Shown: one piece after another, positions 15,484 through 25,404 of the stretch | Numbering within the stretch: position 1 is the first letter of the stretch | How the letters are laid out: every line of letters starts with the position of its first letter | The notes under the pieces: model-generated | The model's database searches: none | Told to the model about the DNA's origin: nothing | What the model saw: only the letters and a program-made list of their open reading frames with translations | Source of the DNA: Bacteroidaceae bacterium | GTDB taxonomy: Bacteria; Bacteroidota; Bacteroidia; Bacteroidales; Bacteroidaceae | Length of the DNA: 64,000 bases | Direction: 5' to 3' | Assembly: GCA_017416705.1 (NCBI GenBank) | Contig: JAFQBG010000010.1 | Span: forward strand, 1 to 64,000 | Made by a program: the position numbers and the translations under genes

Positions 15484-16138
15484 TATTCTGCTTATAACAC
15501 CCTTAAAAGCAATGTCGCAGAACAATATACAGGGCGACACTGTCAGTTGCAACCTGCTGGACATACAGGGACTGAGCGTATCGACAGATATTTTCGGATA
15601 TGCCTATTCGCTGCTCGAAGACTACACAAGCGGCGAGGTCTCGGTGGAATTGAATTTAGGCAACAAATACTACCCTGTCGTTGAAATGGGATATGGAACA
15701 AGCGATTACACCGACGAAACATACGGAATACATTATAAGTCGTCGGCACCATATTTTCGCGTGGGACTGAACTACAATTTCAATAACAAAAAAGGAGAAG
15801 CTCCGCGAAAAAACTATATATACGGCCTTGCCCGTGTTGGCTGGACAAAGCCCAAGTACGATGTTTCGGCACCACCTATGACAGACCCCGTTTGGGGCGG
15901 CACAGTGCCTCTTGACATCACCGACGCACAAGGTTCGTTCTGCTGGATTGAGCTTGGCATTGGCGTCAAAGTGAATATATGGAAGAATTTCAGCATGGGA
16001 TGGAGCATACGCTACAAAGCAAGGATGCACAAGACCGGCGACGATAATTCATATATATGGTATGCCCCGGGATTTGGAAACAGCCGTCACACCACATTCG
16101 GCGGCACATATAACTTGACATACGACCTACCATTATAA
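15452..16138 (+). CDS. DUF6048 family outer-membrane protein
   Basis: A 228-residue protein with a signal peptide ending near KAMSQ and a beta-barrel-like body (alternating aromatic strands, EMGYGTSDYTDET, terminal YNLTYDLPL). It fits the DUF6048 family. The start ATG lies inside the preceding lipoprotein gene in another frame, an unusually long 32-base overlap, but the signal peptide begins exactly there. The pair probably works together at the outer membrane. A dihydroorotase gene, which I recall near such pairs in Bacteroides, is absent. Confidence 0.75.
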   Translation: MKTLRYILLSSILLITPLKAMSQNNIQGDTVSCNLLDIQGLSVSTDIFGYAYSLLEDYTSGEVSVELNLGNKYYPVVEMGYGTSDYTDETYGIHYKSSAPYFRVGLNYNFNNKKGEAPRKNYIYGLARVGWTKPKYDVSAPPMTDPVWGGTVPLDITDAQGSFCWIELGIGVKVNIWKNFSMGWSIRYKARMHKTGDDNSYIWYAPGFGNSRHTTFGGTYNLTYDLPL

Positions 16139-16151
16139 AAAAAAGAAAACA

Positions 16152-17144
16152 ATGAAACCTTGGAAAATAATATTTCTGCTTTTTCTTATTGTCGGGACCA
16201 TCTACGTTATATCCAACGAACCCCCTTACCGACAAAACAGCGGCAGCATATTCGGCACATATTATAATATAACATACAAACACGACACCGACCTGAGAAA
16301 CGACATCGAAAAAGTCCTGAACAGCGTTAACAAATCCTTGTCGCCGTTCAACAAACAATCTGTCATAACCGCCATAAACAACAATCAGGATGTAGAACCC
16401 GACAGCCTTTTTACATACATTTTCACACTTGCACAAGAAATATCGTCAAAGACAGAGGGTACATTCGACATAACCGTTGCTCCACTTGTAAACGCATGGG
16501 GATTTGGGTTCAAAAACGCCGAAAACACCGACAGCATGGCCATAGACAGCATACGCAAATATGTCGGTTACAACAAGATATCGCTTGCAAATGGGAAAAT
16601 AGAGAAACAACACCCACAAACAATGCTCGATTGCAGTGCCATAGCCAAGGGGTATGCCTGCGACCTTGTAGCCGACATGTTGCAAAAGAAAGGAATAGAA
16701 AATTTCCTTGTCGAGATAGGTGGCGAGGTTGTTGCAAAAGGGAAAAACAACAAAGCAAAGGCATGGAGCATAGGCATAAACAAGCCCGTTGACGATGCAA
16801 GCGGCAGCAACAGCCAATTACAAGAAATAATTCATATAAGCAACAAAAGCATGGCCACATCGGGCAACTACCGTAATTTCCGTTACGAAAACGGGCAAAA
16901 ATTGTCACATACCATCGACCCGCGAACAGGCTATCCGGTATTGCACACACTGCTCTCGGCAACAGTCATAGCCGACGACTGCGCCACTGCCGACGCCTAT
17001 GCAACCGCATTCATGGTGGCAGGCCTCGACAAAGCACTCGAAATTTGCAAGCAAGAGTCTTTGGATGCCTATTTCATATACAGCGACTCCACCGGCAAAT
17101 TGCACACAAAAGAGACCGAGGGGATGAGAATATACCACCGATGA
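16152..17144 (+). CDS. apbE: FAD:protein FMN transferase
   Basis: A 330-residue ApbE-family enzyme that attaches FMN from FAD to Thr residues of periplasmic flavoproteins such as NqrB, NqrC and RnfG. A single N-terminal membrane or signal segment (IIFLLFLIVGTIYVI) places it on the periplasmic side. Visible family motifs are LDCSAIAKGYACD, FLVEIGGEVVAKG, SMATSGNYRNF, HTIDPRTGYPV and the metal-site DDCATADAYATAFMV. It follows the DUF6048 gene by 13 bases and may share its transcript. Confidence 0.93.
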   Translation: MKPWKIIFLLFLIVGTIYVISNEPPYRQNSGSIFGTYYNITYKHDTDLRNDIEKVLNSVNKSLSPFNKQSVITAINNNQDVEPDSLFTYIFTLAQEISSKTEGTFDITVAPLVNAWGFGFKNAENTDSMAIDSIRKYVGYNKISLANGKIEKQHPQTMLDCSAIAKGYACDLVADMLQKKGIENFLVEIGGEVVAKGKNNKAKAWSIGINKPVDDASGSNSQLQEIIHISNKSMATSGNYRNFRYENGQKLSHTIDPRTGYPVLHTLLSATVIADDCATADAYATAFMVAGLDKALEICKQESLDAYFIYSDSTGKLHTKETEGMRIYHR

Positions 17145-17243
17145 AACAACATCGTCATACATAAAAAATCCCCTGAGCATGCCATAACAGGAATGTACAC
17201 GCTCCATTCTGCCAAATTGACACATAAATTCATGTACATACAT

Positions 17244-17251
17244 TAAATTTG
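17244..17251 (+). promoter_or_regulatory. Promoter -7 box for grpE-dnaJ
   Basis: TAAATTTG matches TAnnTTTG, 80 bases upstream of the grpE ATG at 17331. No CIRCE-type inverted repeat was found in the leader. Confidence 0.55.
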
Positions 17252-17330
17252 TCCGTTTTTTGTCATATAAAACCGAATGGCAAACTATTTGTTATTATTT
17301 AATAAAAAGCAATAGCAACAAACAACAGAT

Positions 17331-17912
17331 ATGAGTAAAAAAGAGAATAACATCGAAGAAAAAGAGGCCATAAAAGACCAGACATCGAGCGAAATGCCAC
17401 TCAACGAAACAGAAACAGCCGAGGATGCTTCGGCGCAAATGAGTGACGAGGAAAAATTACAGAAGGAACTTGACGAAGCAAACATCAAGTTAGCCGACCT
17501 GAACGACAAATATCTGCGTCAAATAGCCGAATTCGACAACTACCGCAAGCGCACCATAAAAGAAAAAGCCGAATTGATAAAAAACGGCGGCGAACGTACA
17601 ATAGAAGCCATACTACCCGTTTTGGACGACTTCGAGAGAGCGCTTGCCAACATGGCAAAGGACGAAAGCGCCAAAGAAATACTCACCGGAATAGAATTGA
17701 TATACAACAAATTTGTATCGGCATTGAAACAAAACGGTTTGCAGAAAATTGAAACCGAAGGCCAAGTATTCGACACCGACTTTCACGAAGCCATAGCTAT
17801 GGTTCCGGCTCCCAGCGAGGAACTAAAAGGCAAAGTATTAGACTGTGTACAAACAGGATATATATTAAACGACAAAGTAATACGCCACGCAAAGGTTGCA
17901 GTAGGCGAATAA
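17331..17912 (+). CDS. grpE: GrpE nucleotide exchange factor
   Basis: The DnaK co-chaperone that releases ADP. Of 193 residues, about 1-45 are acidic and disordered, 45-90 form the long coiled coil (ELDEANIKLADLNDKYLR, then AEFDNYRKRT), and the C-terminal beta domain follows, with LDDFERALAN and the conserved end ADKVIRHAKVAV-like NDKVIRHAKVAVGE. It is followed by dnaJ after 10 bases; dnaK is not in the window. Confidence 0.96.
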   Translation: MSKKENNIEEKEAIKDQTSSEMPLNETETAEDASAQMSDEEKLQKELDEANIKLADLNDKYLRQIAEFDNYRKRTIKEKAELIKNGGERTIEAILPVLDDFERALANMAKDESAKEILTGIELIYNKFVSALKQNGLQKIETEGQVFDTDFHEAIAMVPAPSEELKGKVLDCVQTGYILNDKVIRHAKVAVGE

Positions 17913-17922
17913 ATGACACAAC

Positions 17923-19080
17923 ATGGCAAAGCGAGATTACTATGAAGTGCTGGGCGTTGAGAAAAACGCATCGGCCAACGACATAAAAAAAGCATACCGC
18001 CGCAAGGCTATGCAATACCACCCCGACAAGAACCCCGGCAGCAAAGAAGCCGAAGAAAAGTTCAAAGAGGCAGCCGAGGCATACAGTGTCCTTAGCGACC
18101 CCGACAAAAAAGCACGCTACGACCAATATGGTTTCGAGGGTGTAAACGGCCCCGAAGGATTTGGCGGTTTCGGAGGCGCACAAGGCATGGACATCAACGA
18201 TATATTCTCGATGTTCGGCGATATATTCGGCGGAGGCTTCGGAGGCGGATTTGGCGGCTTCGGAGGCGGTAGCGGACGTTCTGCGCAGACACGATACAGA
18301 GGCAGCGACCTTAGAGTGAAAGTAAAATTAAGCCTGCAAGAAATTTCCGAGGGGACAACAAAAAAGTTCAAGCTAAAAAAATATGTACCCTGCAACCATT
18401 GCAACGGCAGTGGAGCCGAAGGCAATGCCATGGACACATGCCCCGAATGTAACGGAACAGGGCGCATTGTTCGCACAGTCAGGACCCCGTTTGGCATAAT
18501 GAACAGCGAAAACGTATGTCCCAAGTGCGGTGGCGAAGGAAAAATCATAAAAAACAAATGTAATCATTGCAGCGGCGACGGAATAGTAATGGGCGAGGAG
18601 ATTGTCGAGATACAAATACCCGCCGGAGTAGCCGAAGGCATGCAATTATCCATGCGTGGCAAAGGAAACGCAGGCAAGCGAAACGGAATACCGGGCGACC
18701 TTCTCATACAAATAGAAGAAGAGAAACACCCCCAACTAATTCGCGACGAAAAAGACCTTATATACAACCTGCTGCTCGACATTCCAACAGCCACATTGGG
18801 CGGCGTTGTCGAGATACCCACAATAAAAGAGAATGTAAAACTGACAATAGAGCCGGGAACACAGCCCGGAAAAGCATTGCGCCTACGCGGCAAGGGCCTG
18901 CCCGCATTGAACGAATATGGCAAAGGCGACATCATAGTGAACGTAAGCATTTACATTCCCGAGACACTCACCAAGGACGAGAAAAAGACGATAGAGAATT
19001 TCAGAAACTCCGAAAATTTCAAGCCCACAGAAAGTATAAAAGAGCAGATTTTCAGAAGATTTCGTAACCTATTCGATTAA
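17923..19080 (+). CDS. dnaJ: Chaperone DnaJ
   Basis: The type I Hsp40 that delivers clients to DnaK and stimulates its ATPase. The 385-residue protein has the J domain with HPD ([19 protein letters not shown]), a Gly/Phe-rich segment at about 75-125, four CxxCxGxG zinc repeats ([32 protein letters not shown]), and the C-terminal substrate-binding beta domains. All key residues are present. It forms an operon with grpE upstream and probably folC 5 bases downstream. Confidence 0.97.
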   Translation: MAKRDYYEVLGVEKNASANDIKKAYRRKAMQYHPDKNPGSKEAEEKFKEAAEAYSVLSDPDKKARYDQYGFEGVNGPEGFGGFGGAQGMDINDIFSMFGDIFGGGFGGGFGGFGGGSGRSAQTRYRGSDLRVKVKLSLQEISEGTTKKFKLKKYVPCNHCNGSGAEGNAMDTCPECNGTGRIVRTVRTPFGIMNSENVCPKCGGEGKIIKNKCNHCSGDGIVMGEEIVEIQIPAGVAEGMQLSMRGKGNAGKRNGIPGDLLIQIEEEKHPQLIRDEKDLIYNLLLDIPTATLGGVVEIPTIKENVKLTIEPGTQPGKALRLRGKGLPALNEYGKGDIIVNVSIYIPETLTKDEKKTIENFRNSENFKPTESIKEQIFRRFRNLFD

Positions 19081-19085
19081 AAAAC

Positions 19086-20369
19086 ATGACATACGACGAA
19101 ACGGTCAACTATTTGTTCAACTGCGCACCGATGTTTCAACAGGTGGGCAGTTCGGCATATAAAGAGGGGTTGGAGAACACCCTGCTGCTTGATGCTCATG
19201 CCGGACATCCGCATCGTAAATTCCGCACAATACATGTAGCAGGCACCAACGGCAAGGGCTCCACATCGCACACAATAGCCGCCATACTGCAAGCCGCCGG
19301 ATACAAAGTAGGATTATACACATCGCCACACCTGATAGATTTTCGTGAACGCATGCGTGTAAACGGCATCCCTGCCGACCGACAATTCGTAGTGGATTAT
19401 GTTCGCAACAACAAAGAGTTTTTCGAGCCGTTGCACCCATCGTTTTTTGAGTTGACCACCACCATGGCATTTACTTGGTTTGCCATGCAAAAGGTCGATG
19501 TAGCCGTGGTGGAAGTGGGCATGGGAGGTCGTTTGGATTGTACAAACATAATAACCCCCGACCTTAGCATCATCACCAATATAAGCCTCGACCACACACA
19601 ATTTCTGGGTACAAGCAAGGCCCAAATAGCAAAGGAAAAAGCAGGTATTATAAAACCCGGCGTACCTGTTGTCATAGGAGAAACGACAAACGAAACAAAA
19701 GATATTTTCGCTACCAAAGCGGCACAGACAGGAGCACCTATATTTTTTGCCGAGGAGGAGCAGCCGCTTGTAAAAGCCACACCCTTGAAAAATGGTTACG
19801 AATACACCACCAAGGAGTACGGGACAATCCTCGGGGAATTGGGTGGCGACTACCAAGTAAAAAACTGCAACACCATTCTAACAGCCCTGCGACAACTGAA
19901 AAAAGCAGGATACAAGATAACTGACGAGAATGTAAAACAGGGATTTGCCAATATAACAGCCACGACAGGCCTACAAGGACGCTGGCAAACAATATCCGAC
20001 GAACCACGCGTTGTGTGCGACGCCGGACACAATATAGCAGGCATAGAATATATAGTCAAACAACTTGCACGACAAGACTATAACACGCTGCGCATTGTAT
20101 TTGGCATGGTAAACGACAAGGACATAAGCGGCGTGCTGTCGATGATGCCCAAAAACGCAAAATACTATTTCACACGTGCAAGCGTGAAACGCGCCTTGGA
20201 TGCCACCGAGCTACTGCAAAAAGCATCCGAGTATGGGCTGCACGGCAGCAGCCACCCAACCGTTCACGACGCATTACGCTGTGCCAAGAACGAGTCGCAG
20301 CACGACGACCTGATATTTGTTGGTGGCAGCTGTTTCATTGTAGCCGACCTATTATCGGGTATTGAATAA
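19086..20369 (+). CDS. folC: Bifunctional folylpolyglutamate/dihydrofolate synthase
   Basis: Adds L-glutamate to dihydropteroate and to folates. The 427-residue Mur-ligase-like protein has HVAGTNGKGSTSH as the P-loop, YTSPHLIDFRERMRVNG, VVEVGMGGRLDCTNI, ISLDHTQFLG with the metal-site His, EKAGIIKPG, and DAGHNIAGI in the C-terminal domain. It starts 5 bases after dnaJ, so it may be read from the grpE promoter. A strong hairpin about 190 bases downstream is its likely terminator. Confidence 0.95.
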   Translation: MTYDETVNYLFNCAPMFQQVGSSAYKEGLENTLLLDAHAGHPHRKFRTIHVAGTNGKGSTSHTIAAILQAAGYKVGLYTSPHLIDFRERMRVNGIPADRQFVVDYVRNNKEFFEPLHPSFFELTTTMAFTWFAMQKVDVAVVEVGMGGRLDCTNIITPDLSIITNISLDHTQFLGTSKAQIAKEKAGIIKPGVPVVIGETTNETKDIFATKAAQTGAPIFFAEEEQPLVKATPLKNGYEYTTKEYGTILGELGGDYQVKNCNTILTALRQLKKAGYKITDENVKQGFANITATTGLQGRWQTISDEPRVVCDAGHNIAGIEYIVKQLARQDYNTLRIVFGMVNDKDISGVLSMMPKNAKYYFTRASVKRALDATELLQKASEYGLHGSSHPTVHDALRCAKNESQHDDLIFVGGSCFIVADLLSGIE

Positions 20370-20618
20370 TTATTTACATTTGCTTAAAGTATAACCGCCG
20401 AACAGACACAGGATATAGCCGAGGCATTCTTTGCCCAAGGCTCCATAAATTTCGAAAATGGTTTTCTTATAGAAACCAAATATTCCGCCGTTTTCATATT
20501 CGGCAATGGAGGTTTCTCTTTTATTAGCAGTCACACACACGCTATGCGTAGATAGGAAATAAAGGGGTTGTCCAACAATTTTGAAGGACAACCCCTTTAT
20601 TTCTAAATTGTATAACAA
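20370..20618 (-). CDS. Doubtful 82-residue reading frame after folC
   Basis: An open frame ending exactly where folC stops. The product, with a C-terminal GKECLGYILCLFGGYTLSKC segment, matches no family I know. Its first 20 or so codons lie inside a perfect terminator-like hairpin, so at least that part is probably not coding. It may be a gene remnant or a chance frame. Confidence 0.2.
   Translation of the reverse strand: MLYNLEIKGLSFKIVGQPLYFLSTHSVCVTANKRETSIAEYENGGIFGFYKKTIFEIYGALGKECLGYILCLFGGYTLSKCK
20556..20603. terminator. Hairpin terminator downstream of folC
   Basis: A perfect 18-bp stem (GAAATAAAGGGGTTGTCC and its complement) with a 12-base loop. TTTATTTC on the right foot gives a partial U-tract to plus-strand transcripts from folC; the A-rich left foot makes it usable from the other side. 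Confidence 0.8.
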
Positions 20619-20922
20619 GAGGGATTTAAGGCTTGCGATGCCCGAAAAACCGGGGTTTATCGGGCGTAAATGAGCATTTTTATGGCGAGCGTAACGCAGA
20701 AATCACCTTGTCAGACAGTTTATAGCTTAAAACAACTTCATTGTAATTATTAATCTGTTGCTCACACATATTTTTTTTAATTTGTTTTGAAGTAAGCTAT
20801 ATTTTTATTTTATTTGCATCATAAATTGTGCAAAATGCAGTCATATTAGATTATGACAACAAAAACCACCGTTTTTGTGTTAGTGTATATTGTGCAAAAA
20901 GACGTGAAAATTTTCAAAAAAT
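20619..20922. other. AT-rich gap before the galactose operon
   Basis: No gene recognised. TTTG at 20781 and a TATTTG-like box near 20811 are spaced like a weak Bacteroidota promoter for galM; no exact TAnnTTTG box was found. The leader from there to the ATG is about 100 bases. Confidence 0.4.
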
Positions 20923-22008
20923 ATGAGCTGTACAGAAAATAACCTTTCACAATTGAAAGCCGCCGATTTCAAAAAGAACATAGGCGGGAAAGAAACCGCG
21001 CTTTTCATATTGAAAAACAAGAAAGGCTGCGAAGTGGCAATCACCAATTACGGTGGAGCAATTTTAAGCATCATGGTCCCCGACAAAAACGGCAATTATG
21101 CAAACGTCATACAGGGGCATGACAGTATCGACAACCTTCTAAACAGTCCCGAGCCATTCCTCAGCACATTGGTAGGCCGCTACGGCAATCGTATATGCAA
21201 AGGCAAATTCACAATAGATGGCAAGGAGTACCGGTTGGCAATAAATAATGGTCCCAACCACCTGCATGGCGGCCCCACAGGGTTCCACGCACGCGTATGG
21301 GATGCAGAGCAAACAGACTGCCAGACACTTAAACTACACTATGTATCGGCCGACATGGAGGAAGGTTTCCCCGGCACATTGGACGTCACAGTAGTATATT
21401 CGTTCAACGACGACAACGAACTGAAAATAGACTACAAGGCCACAACCGATAAAAAGACCATCGTAAACCTGACAAGTCACGGTTTCTTCTCGTTATCGGG
21501 TACTGCAACCCCCACAGCAACCATAGATAATCTTATATGCCATATAAACGCCGATTTCTTTGTGCCCATAGACGACACATCGGTTCCCTATGGCTGTATA
21601 GCCCCCGTCAAAGGCACTGCATTCGATTTCACCACACCCACAGCGGTTGGCGCACGCATAGATGCCGACGAGGAACAGATAAAACACGGTGCAGGCTATG
21701 ACCATTGCTATGTTCTGAACAAAAAAGAGGTAGGCGAGCTAAGCTATGCAGCAAAAGTGACTGAGCCTGTCAGCGGACGTACAATGGAGGTATATACCAC
21801 CGAGCCCGGCGTTCAGGTGTACACATCGAACTGGCATAGCGGTTTTGCAGGAGCACACGGAGCGACCTTCCCCAAACGCAGTGCAATCTGTTTCGAGGCA
21901 CAACATTTCCCCGACTCTCCCAACCGAGCACACTTCCCAAGTGTTATATTAAAACCCGGTGAAGAGTACTCACAAGTAACGATATATAAATTCGGAGTAG
22001 AAGAATAA
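20923..22008 (+). CDS. galM: Aldose 1-epimerase (galactose mutarotase)
   Basis: Interconverts alpha and beta anomers of galactose before phosphorylation. The 361-residue protein has the substrate-contact NHLHGG, the catalytic His in NLTSHGFFSL (usually NLTNHxYFNL), GYDHCYVLN, and the catalytic Glu in ICFEAQHFPDSPN. No signal peptide is seen, so it is cytoplasmic despite the early Cys. It heads galM-transporter-galK, an order I recall from Bacteroides. Confidence 0.93.
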   Translation: MSCTENNLSQLKAADFKKNIGGKETALFILKNKKGCEVAITNYGGAILSIMVPDKNGNYANVIQGHDSIDNLLNSPEPFLSTLVGRYGNRICKGKFTIDGKEYRLAINNGPNHLHGGPTGFHARVWDAEQTDCQTLKLHYVSADMEEGFPGTLDVTVVYSFNDDNELKIDYKATTDKKTIVNLTSHGFFSLSGTATPTATIDNLICHINADFFVPIDDTSVPYGCIAPVKGTAFDFTTPTAVGARIDADEEQIKHGAGYDHCYVLNKKEVGELSYAAKVTEPVSGRTMEVYTTEPGVQVYTSNWHSGFAGAHGATFPKRSAICFEAQHFPDSPNRAHFPSVILKPGEEYSQVTIYKFGVEE

Positions 22009-22052
22009 AGGAAATTCATCAACAAAAAATAATTTAATAAAATTCAAAAATC

Positions 22053-23327
22053 ATGAGTCAGCAAAAAAAACAATGGGGAGCCATCATAGTTATGATTGCG
22101 CTCTTCGCTATGATTGCCTTTGTGACAAACTTGTGCTCACCTATGGCAAACATCATCAAAGCACAGGGAGACATCCCCGAAGTACTTGCACAAATCGGTA
22201 ACTACGGTAACTTTGTTGCCTACCTTATCATGGGTATTCCCGCCGGTATGCTCATATCAAAATTCGGTTACAAAAAGACAGCCCTTATCGGTTTGGCAGT
22301 AGGTATCACAGGTATTCTCATCCAGTGGTTCAGTGGTATGCTCGATGTTAAAGAGAGCATCGGTTTGGTTTTTGGTGTTTACCTTTTGGGTGCATTTATC
22401 GCAGGTATGTGTATGTGTATCCTTAACTGTGTAGTAAACCCCATGCTTAACATCCTTGGTGGTGGCGGAAACAGCGGTAACCAGCTTATCCAAACCGGCG
22501 GTGTATTCAACTCGTCGGCAGCCTTTGCTGTTTACATCCTGATGGGTGCACTCATTGGCGAAATCACAAAAGACACAGCTATTTCCGATGCTACACCCGC
22601 TCTTATGATAGCTCTTGCTATTTTCGTTGTGGCATTCGTTGTTATCCTGTTCACAAAAATTGAAGAACCCGAGCAAGCACCTGTCGATGTAAGCCTTATT
22701 AAAGGCGCGTTGGGTTATCGTCACTTTGTTCTTGGTATCCTTGCCATATTCTTGTACATGGGTATCGAGGTAGGTGTTCCCACATACGTTAATATGTACC
22801 TTGTAAATACTCCCGAACTTGGTATCACCGCTGCAACAGCAGGCCTTATCGTTGCTGTATATTGGTTGATGATGCTTGTAGGACGTTTCGTCGGTGCAAG
22901 TATCGGTGGTAAAGTATCAAGCCGCGCCATGATTACAACCGTAGCTATTGCCACATTGGTTCTTGTTGCTTTCGGTATGTTCGCACCCGAGGATACAACA
23001 GTGAGCGTTCCCGGTATCGATTGGGGTACACTGACTGTTATATGGGCAAATGTGCCTGTCGGCATTTTTGCATTCCTGCTTGTTGGTCTTTGCACATCGG
23101 TTATGTGGGGCGGTATATTCAACATGGCTGTTGAGGGCCTTGGTAAATACACAGCCGTTGCATCGGGTATATTCATGACAATGGTATTCGGTTGCGCTGT
23201 TATGCTTGCCATACAGGCACAAGTAGCCGAAATGACAGACTACATGACAAGCTACTGGGTTGTACTTTTCTGTGCAGCGTATATCCTATTCTACGCTCTC
23301 ATTGGTTCAAAACCCGTAAAAAAATAA
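22053..23327 (+). CDS. MFS glucose/galactose-type sugar transporter
   Basis: A 424-residue inner-membrane permease with twelve hydrophobic segments, of the fucose/glucose/galactose (FHS/GluP-FucP) branch of the major facilitator superfamily, typically proton or sodium symporters. A Gly-rich GGGGNSGNQLIQTGGVFNSS stretch and the LISKFGYKKTALIGL loop fit that branch. Its place between galM and galK makes galactose (and perhaps glucose) the likely substrate; this is inferred from context. Gene-specific codon use is visibly richer in GGT/CTT, as in highly expressed genes. Confidence 0.88.
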   Translation: MSQQKKQWGAIIVMIALFAMIAFVTNLCSPMANIIKAQGDIPEVLAQIGNYGNFVAYLIMGIPAGMLISKFGYKKTALIGLAVGITGILIQWFSGMLDVKESIGLVFGVYLLGAFIAGMCMCILNCVVNPMLNILGGGGNSGNQLIQTGGVFNSSAAFAVYILMGALIGEITKDTAISDATPALMIALAIFVVAFVVILFTKIEEPEQAPVDVSLIKGALGYRHFVLGILAIFLYMGIEVGVPTYVNMYLVNTPELGITAATAGLIVAVYWLMMLVGRFVGASIGGKVSSRAMITTVAIATLVLVAFGMFAPEDTTVSVPGIDWGTLTVIWANVPVGIFAFLLVGLCTSVMWGGIFNMAVEGLGKYTAVASGIFMTMVFGCAVMLAIQAQVAEMTDYMTSYWVVLFCAAYILFYALIGSKPVKK

Positions 23328-23364
23328 GTACAAATATTTGTTCAACACATAAAACATTACAACT

Positions 23365-24519
23365 ATGGATATAGAATTCGTAAGAAGTCGTTTCATCAAG
23401 CATTTCGATGGCACAACAGGAAGCATCTATGCTTCTCCCGGCCGTATCAACCTTATTGGCGAACACACCGACTATAACAATGGTTTTGTATTCCCCGGAG
23501 CAGTGAACAAAGGTATCATGGCCGAGATTAAACCCAACGGAACAGAGAAAGTTTGTGCATACTCTATCGACGAGAAAGATTATGTGGAATTTGGTCTAAA
23601 CGAAGAGGATTGCCCCCGTGCATCATGGGCGAAATATATTTTCGGTGTTTGTCGCGAGATGATTAAACGCGGTGTAGATGTAAAAGGTTTCAACACCGCA
23701 TTTGCAGGCGATGTACCCCTTGGTGCCGGTATGTCATCATCGGCAGCATTGGAGAGCACATACGCTTATGCTCTAAACGACCTCTTTGGCGATAACAAAA
23801 TAGACAAGTTCGAACTTGCAAAAGTTGGTCAGGCAACAGAGCACAACTATGTAGGTGTAAACTGTGGTATCATGGACCAATTTGCAAGCGTATTTGGCAA
23901 AGCAGGCAGCCTCATTCGTCTCGATTGCCGTTCTTTGGAGTATTCTTACTTCCCATTCAAGCCCACAGGCTATCGTTTGGTTCTTTTGAACACATGCGTT
24001 AAGCACGAGTTGGCAGGCTCGCCCTACAACGAGCGTCGTTTGAGTTGCGAGCATGTAGCCGAGGTTATCAAGAGCAAACACCCCGAGGTTGCGTCGTTGC
24101 GCGATGCAAACTTCGATATGTTGGAGGAGGTTAAAGCAGAATTGAAAGCCGAGGATTACGGTCGCGCAAAATATGTTATCGGCGAGGTACAACGCGTACT
24201 CGATGTTTGCGACGCTCTTGAAGCAGGCGACTACGAGACAGTTGGTAAGAAAATGTACGAGACACATTTTGGACTTAGCAAGGACTACCAAGTTAGCTGC
24301 GAGGAGCTCGACTACTTGGTTGACGTGGCTATCGACTGCGGTGTTACCGGTTCACGCATGATGGGTGGCGGCTTCGGCGGTTGCACCATCAACCTTGTGA
24401 AGGAAGAACTCTACGACATATTCATAGAGAAAGCAAACGAGCGTTACAAAGAGAAATATGGTAAACTGCCCAAGGTTTACGATGTAGTAATCGGTGACGG
24501 CTCACGCAAAATCTGCTAA
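23365..24519 (+). CDS. galK: Galactokinase
   Basis: Phosphorylates galactose at C1, the first step of the Leloir pathway. The 384-residue GHMP kinase shows the galactokinase signature GRINLIGEHTDYNNGFVFP, the ATP-binding PLGAGMSSSAALE, the catalytic region NCGIMDQFASVFG and the closing GSRMMGGGFGGCTINLV. It is the last gene of the galactose operon and is followed by an intrinsic terminator. galT and galE are not in the window. Confidence 0.97.
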   Translation: MDIEFVRSRFIKHFDGTTGSIYASPGRINLIGEHTDYNNGFVFPGAVNKGIMAEIKPNGTEKVCAYSIDEKDYVEFGLNEEDCPRASWAKYIFGVCREMIKRGVDVKGFNTAFAGDVPLGAGMSSSAALESTYAYALNDLFGDNKIDKFELAKVGQATEHNYVGVNCGIMDQFASVFGKAGSLIRLDCRSLEYSYFPFKPTGYRLVLLNTCVKHELAGSPYNERRLSCEHVAEVIKSKHPEVASLRDANFDMLEEVKAELKAEDYGRAKYVIGEVQRVLDVCDALEAGDYETVGKKMYETHFGLSKDYQVSCEELDYLVDVAIDCGVTGSRMMGGGFGGCTINLVKEELYDIFIEKANERYKEKYGKLPKVYDVVIGDGSRKIC

Positions 24520-24543
24520 TAACAGTCCTATATTATTATAAAA

Positions 24544-24577
24544 AATATCTCCATTCCAAAATGGAGATATTTTTTTG
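24544..24577 (+). terminator. Terminator of the galactose operon
   Basis: Stem AATATCTCCATT (24544-24555), loop CCAA, complement to 24571, then a run of T to 24576. A classic intrinsic terminator 25 bases after galK. Confidence 0.95.
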
Positions 24578-24707
24578 ACAAACACTCCACTTACTTTACT
24601 GAAAACACACTAAGACAGGCTATATTGGCCGTAAAAAAAGCGGATTACATGTATCGTTCGCGTGGAGCGATTTTAGTACCATTATAACAAGAAAAAAACA
24701 GCCTCCT

Positions 24708-25391
24708 ATGTATAAAAAAACAGAAATAATAAGAAAAACAGCACTGATACTGCTTTGTGCAGCCATCATATTCGACTTTCAAGGTTTCTTATCAAGCACA
24801 CACTTAGATAACGTAACAGGAAATATATTAATAATTACAACCTGCATAAACATAATAAAAGGATTATTAACCCCCATAGCATTGATACTGCTCTCTGCGA
24901 TAGCATCGAACAAAGCGACACGCAACATAACAAGAGCCACATCGGCTATATTTATAATCCTATTGATTATCGGCGAGTTCGGCAGACTGACAACAAGCCA
25001 CATTTCGGCACAATTAATTCTGTCTGCGGTATATTTTATACGCACGATAGCTACGCTCTATGCTTTTGGCGTTATCACAAGGAACAACCAACTGAACGGC
25101 AAAATTCAAAAGGCCTTTAATATATACTTTATTCTAAATTATTTGATATCCTTTATTATACATAATGTAACATGGTTCTTTTTAAATACGGCTATTTATT
25201 GGAGTATATGTGCTATAATAGCTATATGCAATGTTGCATTAATATATCAAATTATAAATTCCAATATATTTGATGGGAATATGGCATGCGATACATCGTC
25301 CAAAAATCCTTACAAATTTTGGAACAAATACATCAAGTGGTGGCTCATTTCGATTATTGTATTCGTGCTGCTATCGGCTATATTAGGGTAA
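24708..25391 (+). CDS. Unknown integral membrane protein, 227 residues
   Basis: Not recognised. The protein is mostly membrane: about six hydrophobic segments (near residues 10-28, 40-64, 72-90, 100-120, 130-170 and 205-225) with short basic loops. The N-terminus MYKKTEIIRKTA is positive-inside. It is an isolated gene between the galK terminator and the hairpin shared with Tex, with no functional hint from neighbours. Codon use is more A/T-rich than the galactose genes. Confidence 0.6.
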   Translation: MYKKTEIIRKTALILLCAAIIFDFQGFLSSTHLDNVTGNILIITTCINIIKGLLTPIALILLSAIASNKATRNITRATSAIFIILLIIGEFGRLTTSHISAQLILSAVYFIRTIATLYAFGVITRNNQLNGKIQKAFNIYFILNYLISFIIHNVTWFFLNTAIYWSICAIIAICNVALIYQIINSNIFDGNMACDTSSKNPYKFWNKYIKWWLISIIVFVLLSAILG

Positions 25392-25404
25392 ACAGCAAAT
25401 AAAT

